The translations under genes were made by a program, and so were the position numbers. The notes under the pieces were generated by a model. It searched no databases. It had not been told where the DNA came from and saw only the letters and a program-made list of their open reading frames with translations. From Devosia sp. (GTDB lineage: Bacteria > Pseudomonadota > Alphaproteobacteria > Rhizobiales > Devosiaceae): a DNA stretch of 64,000 nt. Of the stretch, positions 1 through 8,637 are shown one piece after another. The stretch covers positions 806,001-870,000 of the forward strand of contig NZ_JAGIAW010000001.1 in assembly GCF_017744655.1 (NCBI RefSeq). The letters are read 5' to 3'. The first letter of the stretch is position 1. Every line of letters begins with the position of its first letter.

Positions 1-275
1 GTACCGGCGGTTCGTCCTATCCGAACCTCAAGCAGGAATTCAACGCCGAGCCCCACGTTCGCGGCACGGCCTCGATGGCCCGCTCGCAGGATCCGAACAG
101 CGCGAACTCGCAGTTCTTCATCTGCTTTGGTGATGCACGCTTCCTCGATCGTCAGTACACCGTTTGGGGACAGGTCATCGAAGGCATGGAAAATGTCGAC
201 CAGATCAAGCGCGGCGAACCCGTCATCAATCCCGACAAGATGGTTTCCGTTAAAGTCGCGGCCGATATCGCCTGA
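1..275 (+). CDS. Peptidyl-prolyl cis-trans isomerase, cyclophilin type (5' truncated by window edge)
   Basis: About 90 C-terminal residues of a cyclophilin are present; the start lies before the window. The frame opens at base 3. It contains the family core GTASMARSQDPNSANSQFFI, which holds the conserved Met-Ala-Arg and Ser-Gln-Phe-Phe-Ile residues of the proline-binding pocket, followed by the FLDRQYTVWGQVIEGM block. Cyclophilins catalyse cis-trans isomerisation of prolyl bonds during folding. With no N-terminus I cannot tell a cytoplasmic PpiB from a periplasmic PpiA. A cyclophilin upstream of queA and tgt is a familiar rhizobial arrangement. Confidence 0.93.
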   Translation, partial: TGGSSYPNLKQEFNAEPHVRGTASMARSQDPNSANSQFFICFGDARFLDRQYTVWGQVIEGMENVDQIKRGEPVINPDKMVSVKVAADIA

Positions 276-417
276 GATTTTGCTGGCGGCCACGGCCGCC
301 AGCCTTTTATTTGCGGCGCGCCAGGCATATGGCGAGCGCTGGACCTGAGTGGTCCATCTGGGCGATCCTGACCCGCCGTGACGGCTGATTCCGTCGCTCG
401 CATTCAGGACCAAGATT

Positions 418-873
418 TTGAAAATGGATACTCTGCTTTGGGCGCTGATGGGCGTCTTCGCAGGTGCTTGCATTGCCGTGCAGGCGCCGATCAATGCCGG
501 GCTCGGTCGCGCGCTCGAAGTACCGATTGCGGCGGCGGCCGTGTCGTTTCTGGCCGGTGGCGTGGTGCTTTGGGCGCTCGCCTTTCTCTTCAGCCATCTC
601 ACTGCAACGCCGATAAATTTCGCTGCGCCTGCGCAATGGACGCTGGTGGCAGGCGGGCTGCTTGGCGCGTTCTATGTGTTTTCCAACATCACGCTGACAC
701 CGATGATTGGCGCGGCGGCGGTGATGGCGCTTTCAGTGACGGGACAGCTCATGGCCGGGCTCGTGCTCGACAAGGTTGGCTTCATGGGCATGGCGGTGCG
801 CGAGATCACCATGGGGCGCGTGGCCGGCGCCGCATTGCTGATCGTTGGCGCGGTGATGATCAGGGTGCTTTAG
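418..873 (+). CDS. Small DMT-superfamily membrane protein (DUF606/YdcZ-like)
   Basis: A 151-residue hydrophobic protein with about five membrane segments. The N-terminus (LLWALMGVFAGACIAVQAPIN, then GLGR) and the later GAFYVFSNI and ALSVTGQL blocks match the half-size DUF606 transporters of the drug/metabolite superfamily. The substrate is unknown. Start choice: TTG at 418 lies 8 bases after AGGA (406-409), whereas ATG at 424 is 14 away. Only two residues differ, so both are plausible. It sits alone between the cyclophilin and queA. Confidence 0.8.
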   Translation: MKMDTLLWALMGVFAGACIAVQAPINAGLGRALEVPIAAAAVSFLAGGVVLWALAFLFSHLTATPINFAAPAQWTLVAGGLLGAFYVFSNITLTPMIGAAAVMALSVTGQLMAGLVLDKVGFMGMAVREITMGRVAGAALLIVGAVMIRVL

Positions 874-933
874 GGCAACCTTGCTGATTTTGCCCCGTTT
901 TCGCGAAGCCGAACACATGCTAACGAGCCCAAC

Positions 934-2016
934 ATGCGTGTTTCCGAATTCGACTTCGACCTGCCCGAAAAACTGATCGCCCTGCATCCGGCAGAGCCGC
1001 GCGACTCTGCGCGACTGCTGGTGGTGCGGCCGGGCGAGGCATTGCAGGACCGGCATATTCCGGATCTGCTGGAACTTTTTCAGCCGGGCGATGTGCTTGT
1101 CGTCAACGATACGCGCGTTCTGCCGGCGGAATTGCGGGGCACACGGGTGCGCGGGGAGACGCGGGCGAACGTCTCGTTCAACCTACACAAGCGTGTCGAC
1201 GCGCATACCTGGCGGGCCTTTGCGCGGCCGGCCAAGAAGCTGGCGCTGCTCGATGCGCTGGAGCTGGGCAATGGTCAGGCGGATGCGCTGAAGGCCCGGG
1301 TTGCGGGAAAGGGCGACACGGGAGAAGTGACGCTCGAGTTCGAATTGGGCGGGGCGCAGCTCGACGAGGCGATCAAATCGCACGGCGCCATGCCGCTGCC
1401 GCCCTATATCGGGGCCAAGCGGGCGGTCGAGGAACGCGATAAGGTCGACTATCAGACGGTTTATGCCGCTGAGGATGGCGCTGTGGCGGCGCCGACGGCA
1501 GGGCTGCATTTCACCGAAAAGTTGCTGCAGCAGTTGAGCGATCGCGGCGTGACCATGGAGCGGGTGACTCTGCATGTTGGGGCGGGAACGTTCTTGCCGA
1601 TGAAAGTGGATGACACGGAAGATCATGTCATGCACTCGGAATGGGGCGATATCGATCAGGCGACGGTAGAGCGGATCAACGCCAAGCGGGCGCTGGGTGG
1701 GCGCGTCATTGCAGTTGGAACCACCAGTTTGCGGCTGCTGGAGACAGCGTCGCGGGCGACCGGGCGGTTGCAGCCGTTCATCGGCGACACGGATATCTTC
1801 ATCACGCCGGGCTTCAAGTTCCGGACCGTCGATATCCTGATGACCAATTTCCACCTGCCGAAGTCGACCCTGTTCATGCTGGTCAGCGCCTTTTCGGGGC
1901 TCGACCAGATGAAGGCCGCGTATCATCACGCGATATCGAATGGTTACCGGTTTTATTCCTATGGCGACTCGTCGTTGCTGTTCCGCGCTGGCGGAGACGA
2001 GGACGACGAGGCGTGA
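934..2016 (+). CDS. queA: S-adenosylmethionine:tRNA ribosyltransferase-isomerase
   Basis: A 360-residue protein of normal QueA length. It transfers and isomerises the ribosyl moiety of SAM onto 7-aminomethyl-7-deazaguanine in tRNA, giving epoxyqueuosine, the penultimate stage of queuosine synthesis. Recognisable blocks are [20 protein letters not shown] at the N-terminus, [12 protein letters not shown] near 55, [14 protein letters not shown] near 190, [16 protein letters not shown] near 255 and [17 protein letters not shown] near the C-terminus. Its TGA overlaps the GTG of the next gene (GTGA), so they are probably cotranscribed. tgt, which acts earlier in the pathway, lies 2.1 kb downstream. 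Confidence 0.97.
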   Translation: MRVSEFDFDLPEKLIALHPAEPRDSARLLVVRPGEALQDRHIPDLLELFQPGDVLVVNDTRVLPAELRGTRVRGETRANVSFNLHKRVDAHTWRAFARPAKKLALLDALELGNGQADALKARVAGKGDTGEVTLEFELGGAQLDEAIKSHGAMPLPPYIGAKRAVEERDKVDYQTVYAAEDGAVAAPTAGLHFTEKLLQQLSDRGVTMERVTLHVGAGTFLPMKVDDTEDHVMHSEWGDIDQATVERINAKRALGGRVIAVGTTSLRLLETASRATGRLQPFIGDTDIFITPGFKFRTVDILMTNFHLPKSTLFMLVSAFSGLDQMKAAYHHAISNGYRFYSYGDSSLLFRAGGDEDDEA

Positions 2017-2639
2017 AGCGCGGTACGCCGCCAATCGTTCGCTATACCAATCGGATCGTGATTGGGCTGCGGACGGTTGCGGCATCGGGCGATGAAAAGC
2101 TCACATTTCAACGGCTTATAGAGGCCATGGGGCAGGGGTCGCATCGGCTGCTGATCCTGATGCTGACGCTGCTCAACATGATCCCGGGCCCGCCAGGTTT
2201 TGGCGGGGTCATTGCCTGGACGACCTTTGCCGTGGCCGTTGCCATGGTGTTGGGGAAGCCGGTGCGTCTGCCTCGCATCATCGGTGAGCGCAAGCTGCCT
2301 GTGGCGCCGCTGCTCAAGGGGAGCGAGCAGGTGGTGAAGGTCACAGGGATCATCGCGCGATTTTCGCGGCCTCGGATGCGCTGGCTGACTGGCGCCGCTG
2401 CGACTATTCCCTACGGGATTTTCGCCATGGTGATCAGCGTGGCGATGACAGTGCCGATTCCCTTTTCCAATGCCGTGCCGAATGTCGGGCTCTGCGTGCT
2501 GGCCTTTTCGATGCTAAACCGGGATGGCATTGGGGCGGTTATAGGGGCCGCGATTTGTGTTCTCGGGCTGGGGGTGGAGATCGCCCTGGTGTTCGGGGCG
2601 ATCAACCTCGGCATGCATGCCGTCAATACGGTGTTTTAG
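2013..2639 (+). CDS. ExoD-family membrane protein
   Basis: Begins with GTG at 2013 overlapping the queA stop, giving 208 residues, the usual length for ExoD-like proteins. The same frame stays open upstream inside queA, but no homology is expected there, so the overlap start is preferred. Features include [20 protein letters not shown] near 50 and several C-terminal membrane helices (for example [20 protein letters not shown]). ExoD was named for a role in exopolysaccharide synthesis in Sinorhizobium; the biochemical activity of the family is not established. Confidence 0.85.
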   Translation: MKRGTPPIVRYTNRIVIGLRTVAASGDEKLTFQRLIEAMGQGSHRLLILMLTLLNMIPGPPGFGGVIAWTTFAVAVAMVLGKPVRLPRIIGERKLPVAPLLKGSEQVVKVTGIIARFSRPRMRWLTGAAATIPYGIFAMVISVAMTVPIPFSNAVPNVGLCVLAFSMLNRDGIGAVIGAAICVLGLGVEIALVFGAINLGMHAVNTVF

Positions 2640-2651
2640 CCCCAGTCTATC

Positions 2652-2717
2652 GCGCCGGCGTGCCCCGGTGTCCCCAGGCGGAGGCGAGATGGATTGCCGG
2701 GACAAGCCTGGCAATGA
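2652..2717. repeat. Degenerate copy of palindromic repeat family B
   Basis: The right arm at 2689-2717 (ATGGATTGCCGGGACAAGCC then TGGCAATGA) is nearly identical to the right arm at 34901-34934 and to the reverse complement of 56761-56792. The left side (2652-2680) is GC-rich but no longer a clean inverted copy, so this looks like a decayed element. It lies between the convergent exoD-like gene and the secreted protein gene. Confidence 0.65.
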
Positions 2718-2754
2718 AAATGGAATTGCGACTGGTGAGGTTCTGGGGCGGACT

Positions 2755-3192
2755 TCAGATCCCGGCCGCGTCGTGAGTGAGCGTGCCGGAGAAGCCGCAG
2801 GAAGCGCCGTGATATTCAAGGCACCCGTCGCGTTCCTCGAGAACGACGCCACCTTGGCCATCGAAAGCGATGCCGATTTCGCAATAGCGCTGGTTGAGCG
2901 GTGACTCGTCTCCGGGCTCGTACATTTCGTTTTCGACGAAGAAATTGCCGCCCTTTTTGGAGAGCAGGACTTCGCCCTCGATGCCACCTGCGCAGCCCAT
3001 GAATTCTTCCTGGATTGGCACCACCGTATTGATCGAGATGGAATAGCGATCATCCTCGATATGGGTGAGGTCGAGCGTCAGATCGCCTTCGCCGCTGCCT
3101 GAATAGAGGCCTTCGATTTCGTTCACATCCTGCGCAAAAGCGGGCAGTGTGGCGAGGGAAATGGCGGCGACGAGAAGAGCGGTACGGAACAT
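2755..3192 (-). CDS. Secreted protein of unknown function
   Basis: A 145-residue protein starting at ATG 3192, preceded by TTGAGG with 6-base spacing; an in-frame TTG at 3207 is less likely. An N-terminal signal peptide (FRTALLVAAISLATLPAFAQ) ends in an AxA-type cleavage site, so the product is probably periplasmic. The mature part is acidic and carries four or five cysteines (in MGCAGG, QRYCEIG, DGCLEYHGASCGF) that could form disulfides. I do not recognise the family. It is divergent from the MscS gene. Confidence 0.75.
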   Translation of the reverse strand: MFRTALLVAAISLATLPAFAQDVNEIEGLYSGSGEGDLTLDLTHIEDDRYSISINTVVPIQEEFMGCAGGIEGEVLLSKKGGNFFVENEMYEPGDESPLNQRYCEIGIAFDGQGGVVLEERDGCLEYHGASCGFSGTLTHDAAGI

Positions 3193-3321
3193 GGTTGGCC
3201 TCAACAACTGAACGTAATTTTGGAATAGGGACAGGCGAGCGTGGCGAAAATCGGACGGCGTTGCGCTGCAACCATCTCAACGGTCAGGATTTTCGTCCTC
3301 GACTAATACGGGGAACGTGGA

Positions 3322-4110
3322 ATGCAAGAAGCGGAAATTTTCGGAATCTCGGCCGCCTGGGTCATCGCCAATGCCTGGTCGCTGGTGATCGCACTGCTGG
3401 TATTGGCGGCGGGCTGGGTGATTTCCAAGATCGTGTCGCGCTATGTCACCGGCTTTCTGGCCGCGCGCATGAAGCACAATGCCACCATCGCGCCGCTGGC
3501 GGGGCAGGTGGTGCGATATGGCATCCTGTTTGTCACCGTCATCGTCGTGTTGGGGCAATTCGGGGTGCAGACGGCGTCAATCCTCGCCGTGCTGGGTGCG
3601 GCGGGTCTGGCTATCGCGCTGGCTTTGCAGGGGACGCTCGCCAATATCGCGGCAGGCATCATGCTGGTCTTCCTGCGGCCGTTTAATTCGGGTGACTATA
3701 TCGATGCGGACGGGATTGTCGGCACAGTGGTAGAGGTCGGGCTTTTCGCGACGCAGTTGCGGACGATTGACGGGCTCTACCTCTTTGCGCCGAATTCAAA
3801 GCTCTCGAACGCAAAAATCATCAATTACAGCCGGGAAACGTCGCGGATCGTCGAGGTGAAATTCAACGTGCCGCGCTCGGCCGATCTCGATCGGGTGCGC
3901 GCGGAAGTGACTCAAGCCGTGGCGACGGAATATTCCGCAAGCGCGGCCAAACCTGACATTTGGCTTGATACGCTCGGCGACAGCACGATGACGGTGGTGG
4001 TGCGGGTTCCGGTGCGGAGCGACGACTGGTGGCAGGCCCGTTCGGTCGTGCAGGAGCGGCTCAAGGTCGCTCTTGAGCGCAACAACAATTTCGCGGCGGC
4101 GACGACCTGA
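3322..4110 (+). CDS. Small-conductance mechanosensitive ion channel (MscS family)
   Basis: A 262-residue inner-membrane channel that opens under membrane tension to release osmolytes. Three membrane helices are visible: about 15-38, 60-82 and a Gly/Ala-rich pore helix near 85-120 (SILAVLGAAGLAIALALQGT), followed by FLRPFNSGDYI and the beta-domain signature LFAPNSKLSNAKIINYSR. Length and layout fit minimal MscS. ATG 3322 follows GGGGAACGTGGA. Confidence 0.92.
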   Translation: MQEAEIFGISAAWVIANAWSLVIALLVLAAGWVISKIVSRYVTGFLAARMKHNATIAPLAGQVVRYGILFVTVIVVLGQFGVQTASILAVLGAAGLAIALALQGTLANIAAGIMLVFLRPFNSGDYIDADGIVGTVVEVGLFATQLRTIDGLYLFAPNSKLSNAKIINYSRETSRIVEVKFNVPRSADLDRVRAEVTQAVATEYSASAAKPDIWLDTLGDSTMTVVVRVPVRSDDWWQARSVVQERLKVALERNNNFAAATT

Positions 4111-4167
4111 AGCTTTAGTGGCTGGGGCCCTTTATTCTGGCGGGGCAACCCGCTAGAAACCCGGCCC

Positions 4168-5307
4168 ATGAGCACGACGACGAAACAGGTTACCTTCTCC
4201 CTTCTCGCAACCGATGGCGCGGCGCGGCGCGGCCGTATCGACACGCCGAGGGGCGAGATCAATACGCCGGCCTTCATGCCGGTGGGCACGGCAGGCACCG
4301 TTAAGGCCATGTATCCCGAGCAGGTGCGCGAGACCGGCGCCGATATTCTGCTTGGGAACACTTATCACCTGATGCTGCGGCCCGGTGCGGAGCGCGTGGC
4401 TTCGCTCGGTGGCCTCCATACCTTCATGGACTGGCAGCGGCCGATCCTGACCGATAGCGGCGGGTTTCAGGTCATGTCGCTCGCAAAGCTTCGGAAGCTC
4501 ACCGAGAAGGGCGTGACCTTCAAGTCGCACATCGACGGCTCCTCGTATGAGCTGACGCCTGAGCGATCGATCGAGATTCAGACGCTGCTCGATAGCGATA
4601 TCATCATGCAGCTCGACGAGTGCATTGCGCTGCCGGCCGAGCGCAAGGAAATCGAGCGCGCGATGGAGTTGTCGCTCCGCTGGGCGGATCGATCGAAGAC
4701 CGCGTTCAACAATCAGCAGAACCGGGCTTTGTTCGGTATTGTGCAGGGCGGCGACGATGCCGAGCTTCGGGCCAAGTCGGCGGCGGGGCTCAAGTCGATT
4801 GGGTTTGACGGCTATTCCATCGGCGGGCTGGCCGTGGGCGAGCCACAGGAAGTCATGTTCCGCGTGCTGTCTGATATCACGCCGGAACTGCCGACGGATC
4901 GGCCGCGCTATCTGATGGGCGTGGGCAAGCCGGATGATATTCTGGGCGGCATCGAGCGCGGCGTCGACATGTTCGACTGCGTGCATCCGACGCGTGCCGG
5001 GCGCCATGGCCATGCCTATACGCGCTTCGGTGTCATCAATCTGAAGAATGCGCGGCACAAGGATGACCATCGTCCGCTCGACGAAGCGTCGCCCAATCCC
5101 AATTGCCGGCGCTGGAGCCGAGCCTATCTCCACCATCTGGTAAGGACGGAAGAGATTTTGGGTGCCATGGTCCTTTCGCAGATCAACCTTGCCTATTATC
5201 AAGAGCTGACCGCGGGCACGCGGGCGGCTATCGAAGCCGGCCGCATGGCCGATTTTGCGGCCGAAACGCGCGCCGCATGGGCTGCCGGCGATCTGCCGGT
5301 CCTGTAA
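4168..5307 (+). CDS. tgt: tRNA-guanine transglycosylase, lacking most of the zinc site
   Basis: A 379-residue Tgt that exchanges guanine-34 for the preQ1 base in GUN-anticodon tRNAs, upstream of QueA. Catalytic positions are intact: TDSGGFQ holds D96 (general acid/base) and [14 protein letters not shown] holds D270 (nucleophile). The C-terminal zinc site is odd. The canonical CxCxxC-x25-H reads S308, N310, C313 and I339, so only C313 survives, while the flanking [13 protein letters not shown] is well conserved. The reading frame is clean. Function is probably retained without zinc or with another stabilising arrangement. It lies just ahead of pgi, probably in the same transcript. Confidence 0.95.
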   Translation: MSTTTKQVTFSLLATDGAARRGRIDTPRGEINTPAFMPVGTAGTVKAMYPEQVRETGADILLGNTYHLMLRPGAERVASLGGLHTFMDWQRPILTDSGGFQVMSLAKLRKLTEKGVTFKSHIDGSSYELTPERSIEIQTLLDSDIIMQLDECIALPAERKEIERAMELSLRWADRSKTAFNNQQNRALFGIVQGGDDAELRAKSAAGLKSIGFDGYSIGGLAVGEPQEVMFRVLSDITPELPTDRPRYLMGVGKPDDILGGIERGVDMFDCVHPTRAGRHGHAYTRFGVINLKNARHKDDHRPLDEASPNPNCRRWSRAYLHHLVRTEEILGAMVLSQINLAYYQELTAGTRAAIEAGRMADFAAETRAAWAAGDLPVL

Positions 5308-5331
5308 GAAAACTCCTTGGAGAAGACGCTG

Positions 5332-6972
5332 ATGGCTAAGTCGGGACGCAAGGCCGGGTTCGAAACGCTGGGCAAGCTCAAGAAGGCAATCGAGGGCCAG
5401 CCGATGCGGCTGCTGTTCGCGGAAGACCCGAACCGCTTCCAGCGTTTTTCGGTGTCGGGCGCTGACATTCTTCTCGATTATTCGAAGAACCGGATCGACG
5501 AAGAGGTGATGGCGGCGCTGTTCGACCTCGCACGCGCTGCCGGCGTCGAAGAGCGTCGTACGCAGATGTGCGAAGGCGAGCACATCAACATCACCGAAGA
5601 CCGCGCCGTGATGCACATGGCGCTGCGCTATCAGGGCGACAAGCCTGTTGAAGTCGATGGCAAGGACGTGATGCCCGACGTGCGGGCGGTGCTGAAGGCT
5701 ATCGAGACCTATACCAATGCTGTGCGCAGCGGCGAAATCCGCGGGCATGGCGGCGAGCAGATTACCGATGTGGTCAATATCGGCATTGGCGGGTCGGATC
5801 TCGGCCCGGTGATGGTGACGCTGGCGCTGGCGCCCTATACGCGGCCGGACCTCCGCGCCCATTACGTCTCCAATGTGGATGGCGCGCATATCCATGACAT
5901 CCTGAAGGGGCTCGATCCCAAGAAGACGCTGTTCATCGTCGCTTCTAAGACCTTTACGACCGACGAGACCATGACCAATGCGCATTCGGCCCGTAAGTGG
6001 CTGGCTGATGCCTTGGGCGAAGAGGCGGTGCCGAACCACTTTGCAGCGGTTTCGACCAATCTGCCGGCCTGCGCCAAGTTCGGCATTCGCGAAGACCGCA
6101 TTTTTGGGTTCTGGGACTGGGTTGGCGGCCGCTATTCGGTGTGGTCGGCCATCGGCCTGCCGGTGGCGCTGGCCGTCGGCTATGACAATTTTGCAAAGTT
6201 TTTGGCTGGCGCCGATGCGATGGACCGGCATTTCCTCGAGACGCCGCTGGAAAGCAATCTGCCGGTGATCATGGGCCTGCTTGGCGTCTGGTATCGGAAT
6301 GTCTGGGGTTTTTCGACCCATGCCGTACTGCCCTATGATCAGCGGCTGAGCAGGTTCCCGGCCTATCTGCAGCAGCAGGATATGGAATCGAACGGCAAGT
6401 CCGTCACACTCAACGGCAAGCCGGTGGGCTGGTCGACGGGCCCGATCGTCTGGGGCGAGCCGGGCACCAATGGACAGCATGCTTTCTATCAGCTGATCCA
6501 TCAGGGTACGGACGTCATTCCCTGCGATTTCCTGATCGCCGCGCAGCCGCATGAAAAGCTGCCGCCGCACCATGACAAGCTGGTGGCTAACGTCCTGGCG
6601 CAGTCGGAAGCGCTGATGTTGGGCAAGACCGAGGAAGAGGTCGTGGCCGAACTCAAGGCGCAGGGCCTCGACAAGGACAAGATCAAGGAACTCACCCCGC
6701 ACAAGGTGTTCCCGGGCAATCGTCCGAGCAATACGCTGTTCTACAAACAGCTGACGCCGGAATTGCTGGGCTCGCTCGTGGCGCTCTATGAGCACAAGGT
6801 GTTCGTGCAGGGTGTCATCTGGAACGTCAATTCCTACGACCAATGGGGCGTGGAACTGGGCAAGCAGCTCGCCAAGGCGCTGCTGCCGAAGGTGCAGGGA
6901 GAGCAGAGCGGGGAGGGGCACGATAGCTCCACCCAGGGTCTCCTCAAATTCTACCTCGCCAACAAGGCCTGA
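5332..6972 (+). CDS. pgi: Glucose-6-phosphate isomerase
   Basis: A 546-residue enzyme interconverting glucose-6-phosphate and fructose-6-phosphate in the cytoplasm, supplying the GlmS substrate. ATG 5332 is preceded by TTGGAGAAG with good spacing; an in-frame TTG at 5317 overlaps that ribosome binding site and is unlikely. Signatures are [14 protein letters not shown] near 150, [16 protein letters not shown] near 205, [20 protein letters not shown] near 380 and [13 protein letters not shown]. Length matches the long bacterial PGI class. It lies 24 bases after tgt and 3 bases before map. Confidence 0.97.
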   Translation: MAKSGRKAGFETLGKLKKAIEGQPMRLLFAEDPNRFQRFSVSGADILLDYSKNRIDEEVMAALFDLARAAGVEERRTQMCEGEHINITEDRAVMHMALRYQGDKPVEVDGKDVMPDVRAVLKAIETYTNAVRSGEIRGHGGEQITDVVNIGIGGSDLGPVMVTLALAPYTRPDLRAHYVSNVDGAHIHDILKGLDPKKTLFIVASKTFTTDETMTNAHSARKWLADALGEEAVPNHFAAVSTNLPACAKFGIREDRIFGFWDWVGGRYSVWSAIGLPVALAVGYDNFAKFLAGADAMDRHFLETPLESNLPVIMGLLGVWYRNVWGFSTHAVLPYDQRLSRFPAYLQQQDMESNGKSVTLNGKPVGWSTGPIVWGEPGTNGQHAFYQLIHQGTDVIPCDFLIAAQPHEKLPPHHDKLVANVLAQSEALMLGKTEEEVVAELKAQGLDKDKIKELTPHKVFPGNRPSNTLFYKQLTPELLGSLVALYEHKVFVQGVIWNVNSYDQWGVELGKQLAKALLPKVQGEQSGEGHDSSTQGLLKFYLANKA

Positions 6973-6975
6973 TCA

Positions 6976-7731
6976 TTGACCATCACCACCGACGAGCAAC
7001 TGGAAAAACTTAGGGCAATCGGCCGAATCTGTGCCGTGGCGCGCGACGCCATGGCCGCGGCCATGCGGCCGGGCATGACGACGCTCGAACTCGATGAGAT
7101 CGGCGCTAAAATCCTGGCTGAGCACGGGGCGCTTTCGGCGCCTATCGTCACCTATGATTTTCCGGGGGCGACCTGCATTTCGGTGAATGAAGAGATCGCC
7201 CACGGCATTCCGGGCGACCGGGTGCTGCATGAGGGCGATCTCGTCAATATCGACGTGTCGGCGGCACTGAATGGGGTCTTTGCCGACTGTGGCGCAAGCT
7301 ATGTGCTGGGCAAGGGCGACAAGCGGCTCGATACGCTCTGCCGCGATGGCAAGAAGGCGATGTGGGCCGGAATCAATGCCGTGAAGGCTGGCGCGCCGCT
7401 GGCCGACATCGGCACGGCCATCGGCAAGGTGGCCAAGAAGGGCGGCTATACGCTGATCAAGAACCTCGCCAGCCATGGTGTGGGCGATAGCCTGCATGAC
7501 GAGCCGGGAGAAATCCCGACCTGGCCGGACCGGTCGGAGCGACGGCGGATCAGCAATGGGCTGGTGTTCACCATTGAGCCGTTCCTGTCGCTGGGCGGAC
7601 AGTTTGCCGCGCAAAAGAGCGAGGATGACGAATGGACGCTGGTTGCCGATCCGATGGCGCCTTGCGTGCAGTATGAGCACACCGTCGTGGCGACACCCAA
7701 GGGCGCGATCGTCGTAACGCTGGCGGCTTAA
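6976..7731 (+). CDS. map: Methionine aminopeptidase, type I
   Basis: A 251-residue enzyme that removes the initiator methionine from nascent proteins. The TTG start at 6976 follows AAGG at 6964-6967 with 8-base spacing, only three bases after pgi. Metal ligands can be placed: Asp in VNIDVSAAL, Asp in FADCGASY, His in SHGVGDSLHDEPG, Glu in FTIEPFLS and Glu in YEHTVV. The NGVFADCGASY segment replaces the usual HGDTS and resembles the Gram-positive type Ia subgroup rather than the E. coli form; there is no zinc-finger extension. Its stop overlaps that of the opposite-strand membrane protein. Confidence 0.94.
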   Translation: MTITTDEQLEKLRAIGRICAVARDAMAAAMRPGMTTLELDEIGAKILAEHGALSAPIVTYDFPGATCISVNEEIAHGIPGDRVLHEGDLVNIDVSAALNGVFADCGASYVLGKGDKRLDTLCRDGKKAMWAGINAVKAGAPLADIGTAIGKVAKKGGYTLIKNLASHGVGDSLHDEPGEIPTWPDRSERRRISNGLVFTIEPFLSLGGQFAAQKSEDDEWTLVADPMAPCVQYEHTVVATPKGAIVVTLAA

Positions 7732-8255
7732 AGCCAGACCAGCAGCATCGGGCCGATCAATATCGAGCCGATGGCGATGACGAAGCGCAGATTACCCAGT
7801 TGGCGCAGTGCCGGCACGCTCAGCGCCGTCGACAGCAGGAAATAGCCGACCAGCGCGATCAGCGCCGGGGCGATACCCGATGCCGTCAACGGTGTGTTTT
7901 CGTTGAGCTGGAGATAGATCATGTGCCCGCCGGCAAAGCCGATCAGCGAGGTGATGACGACTGTGACGGCCTTGGCGGTGATCAGCAGCGCCATGTCGAT
8001 GGTATTGCTGGTGAGGGCGAGGGCGATGCCCGTGGCGGTGACATGCACGGCGGCCAGGGTGGCAAAGACCTGATTCTGGGCCAAAAGCGGGATCAGTTCT
8101 GGCGGCGCGAAGAGCGGCACGGCACCGACCATGGGCAGGTTTGCCCCATATTGCGCCATCAGGAAGATGACGTAGAGCATGGCAAGGGTCGAGGCTGCGA
8201 AGACGAGCAAGACCGCTGCGAGGACTTTCAGCAGGTCCATGGTATCCTGAGACAC
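7728..8255 (-). CDS. Predicted inner-membrane protein of unknown function
   Basis: A 175-residue, very hydrophobic protein with about five membrane segments (for example VLAAVLLVFAASTLAMLYVI at the N-terminus and FVIAIGSILIGPMLLVWL at the end). The GTG start at 8255 follows GAGGAGG with 4-base spacing. Its stop overlaps the map stop on the other strand. I recognise no family; the loops have no obvious catalytic or metal-binding motif. Confidence 0.7.
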   Translation of the reverse strand: MSQDTMDLLKVLAAVLLVFAASTLAMLYVIFLMAQYGANLPMVGAVPLFAPPELIPLLAQNQVFATLAAVHVTATGIALALTSNTIDMALLITAKAVTVVITSLIGFAGGHMIYLQLNENTPLTASGIAPALIALVGYFLLSTALSVPALRQLGNLRFVIAIGSILIGPMLLVWL

Positions 8256-8315
8256 GTCGCCTCCTCACGATGCTGGGGGTTTAGTATGAGTTCGCCGGCC
8301 CGATTCTGACAGCCG

Positions 8316-8471
8316 TCACAGGCGGCGGCGGCCGGGCTGGGTCAGAATTCTGCTGGGTGGACGGCGCCTACGAACCGCGACCGGCATGCAAAACTCCTCC
8401 GACAGCTCGTAGGCATCGGCTCGATTGTCAAGCTCGGCATAGGGGTCGACGTCGGTGGAAGAGCTTGGCAT
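8316..8471 (-). CDS. Possible 51-residue small protein
   Basis: A short frame from ATG 8471 to TGA at 8316. The N-half is acidic (DVDPYAELDNRADAYELSEE) and the C-half is very basic (AVRRRRPPSR, then GRRRL). Codon choice looks host-like, but there is no clear ribosome binding site. It lies upstream of the membrane protein on the same strand and could be a leader or small basic protein. It could equally be chance in a GC-rich spacer. Confidence 0.3.
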   Translation of the reverse strand: MPSSSTDVDPYAELDNRADAYELSEEFCMPVAVRRRRPPSRILTQPGRRRL

Positions 8472-8517
8472 GAGGTCATGTCGGAAACAGCGTTGCCGGG
8501 GTCATGCCCAAGTCGTA

Positions 8518-8590
8518 TGGCAACGTCAAGACAGCGGCCTTGGGCACGTTGCCACAGACGTCAAATATGACTAAATAAGTCTAGTTATCT
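8518..8590. promoter_or_regulatory. Palindromic region upstream of the ABC exporter
   Basis: Two symmetrical elements sit just upstream of the exporter start. TGGCAACGT (8518-8526) and ACGTTGCCA (8546-8554) form a perfect 9-bp inverted repeat with a 19-base spacer. Next comes an AT-rich imperfect palindrome GACTAAATAAGTC (8569-8581) running into TAGTTATC. The AT-rich element stands out against its GC-rich surroundings and is a plausible operator or promoter. The regulator is unknown. Confidence 0.35.
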
Positions 8591-8637
8591 CTACCGGCCG
8601 ACCATCGCGGCCAGTATCCTTCTTGATGGGCCAAACC

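Noticed and set aside
4153..6921. A 922-codon open frame antisense to tgt and pgi
   Set aside because: Two well-supported genes lie opposite; the antisense product is Arg/His-rich with no family sequence, a usual effect of high-GC codon bias.
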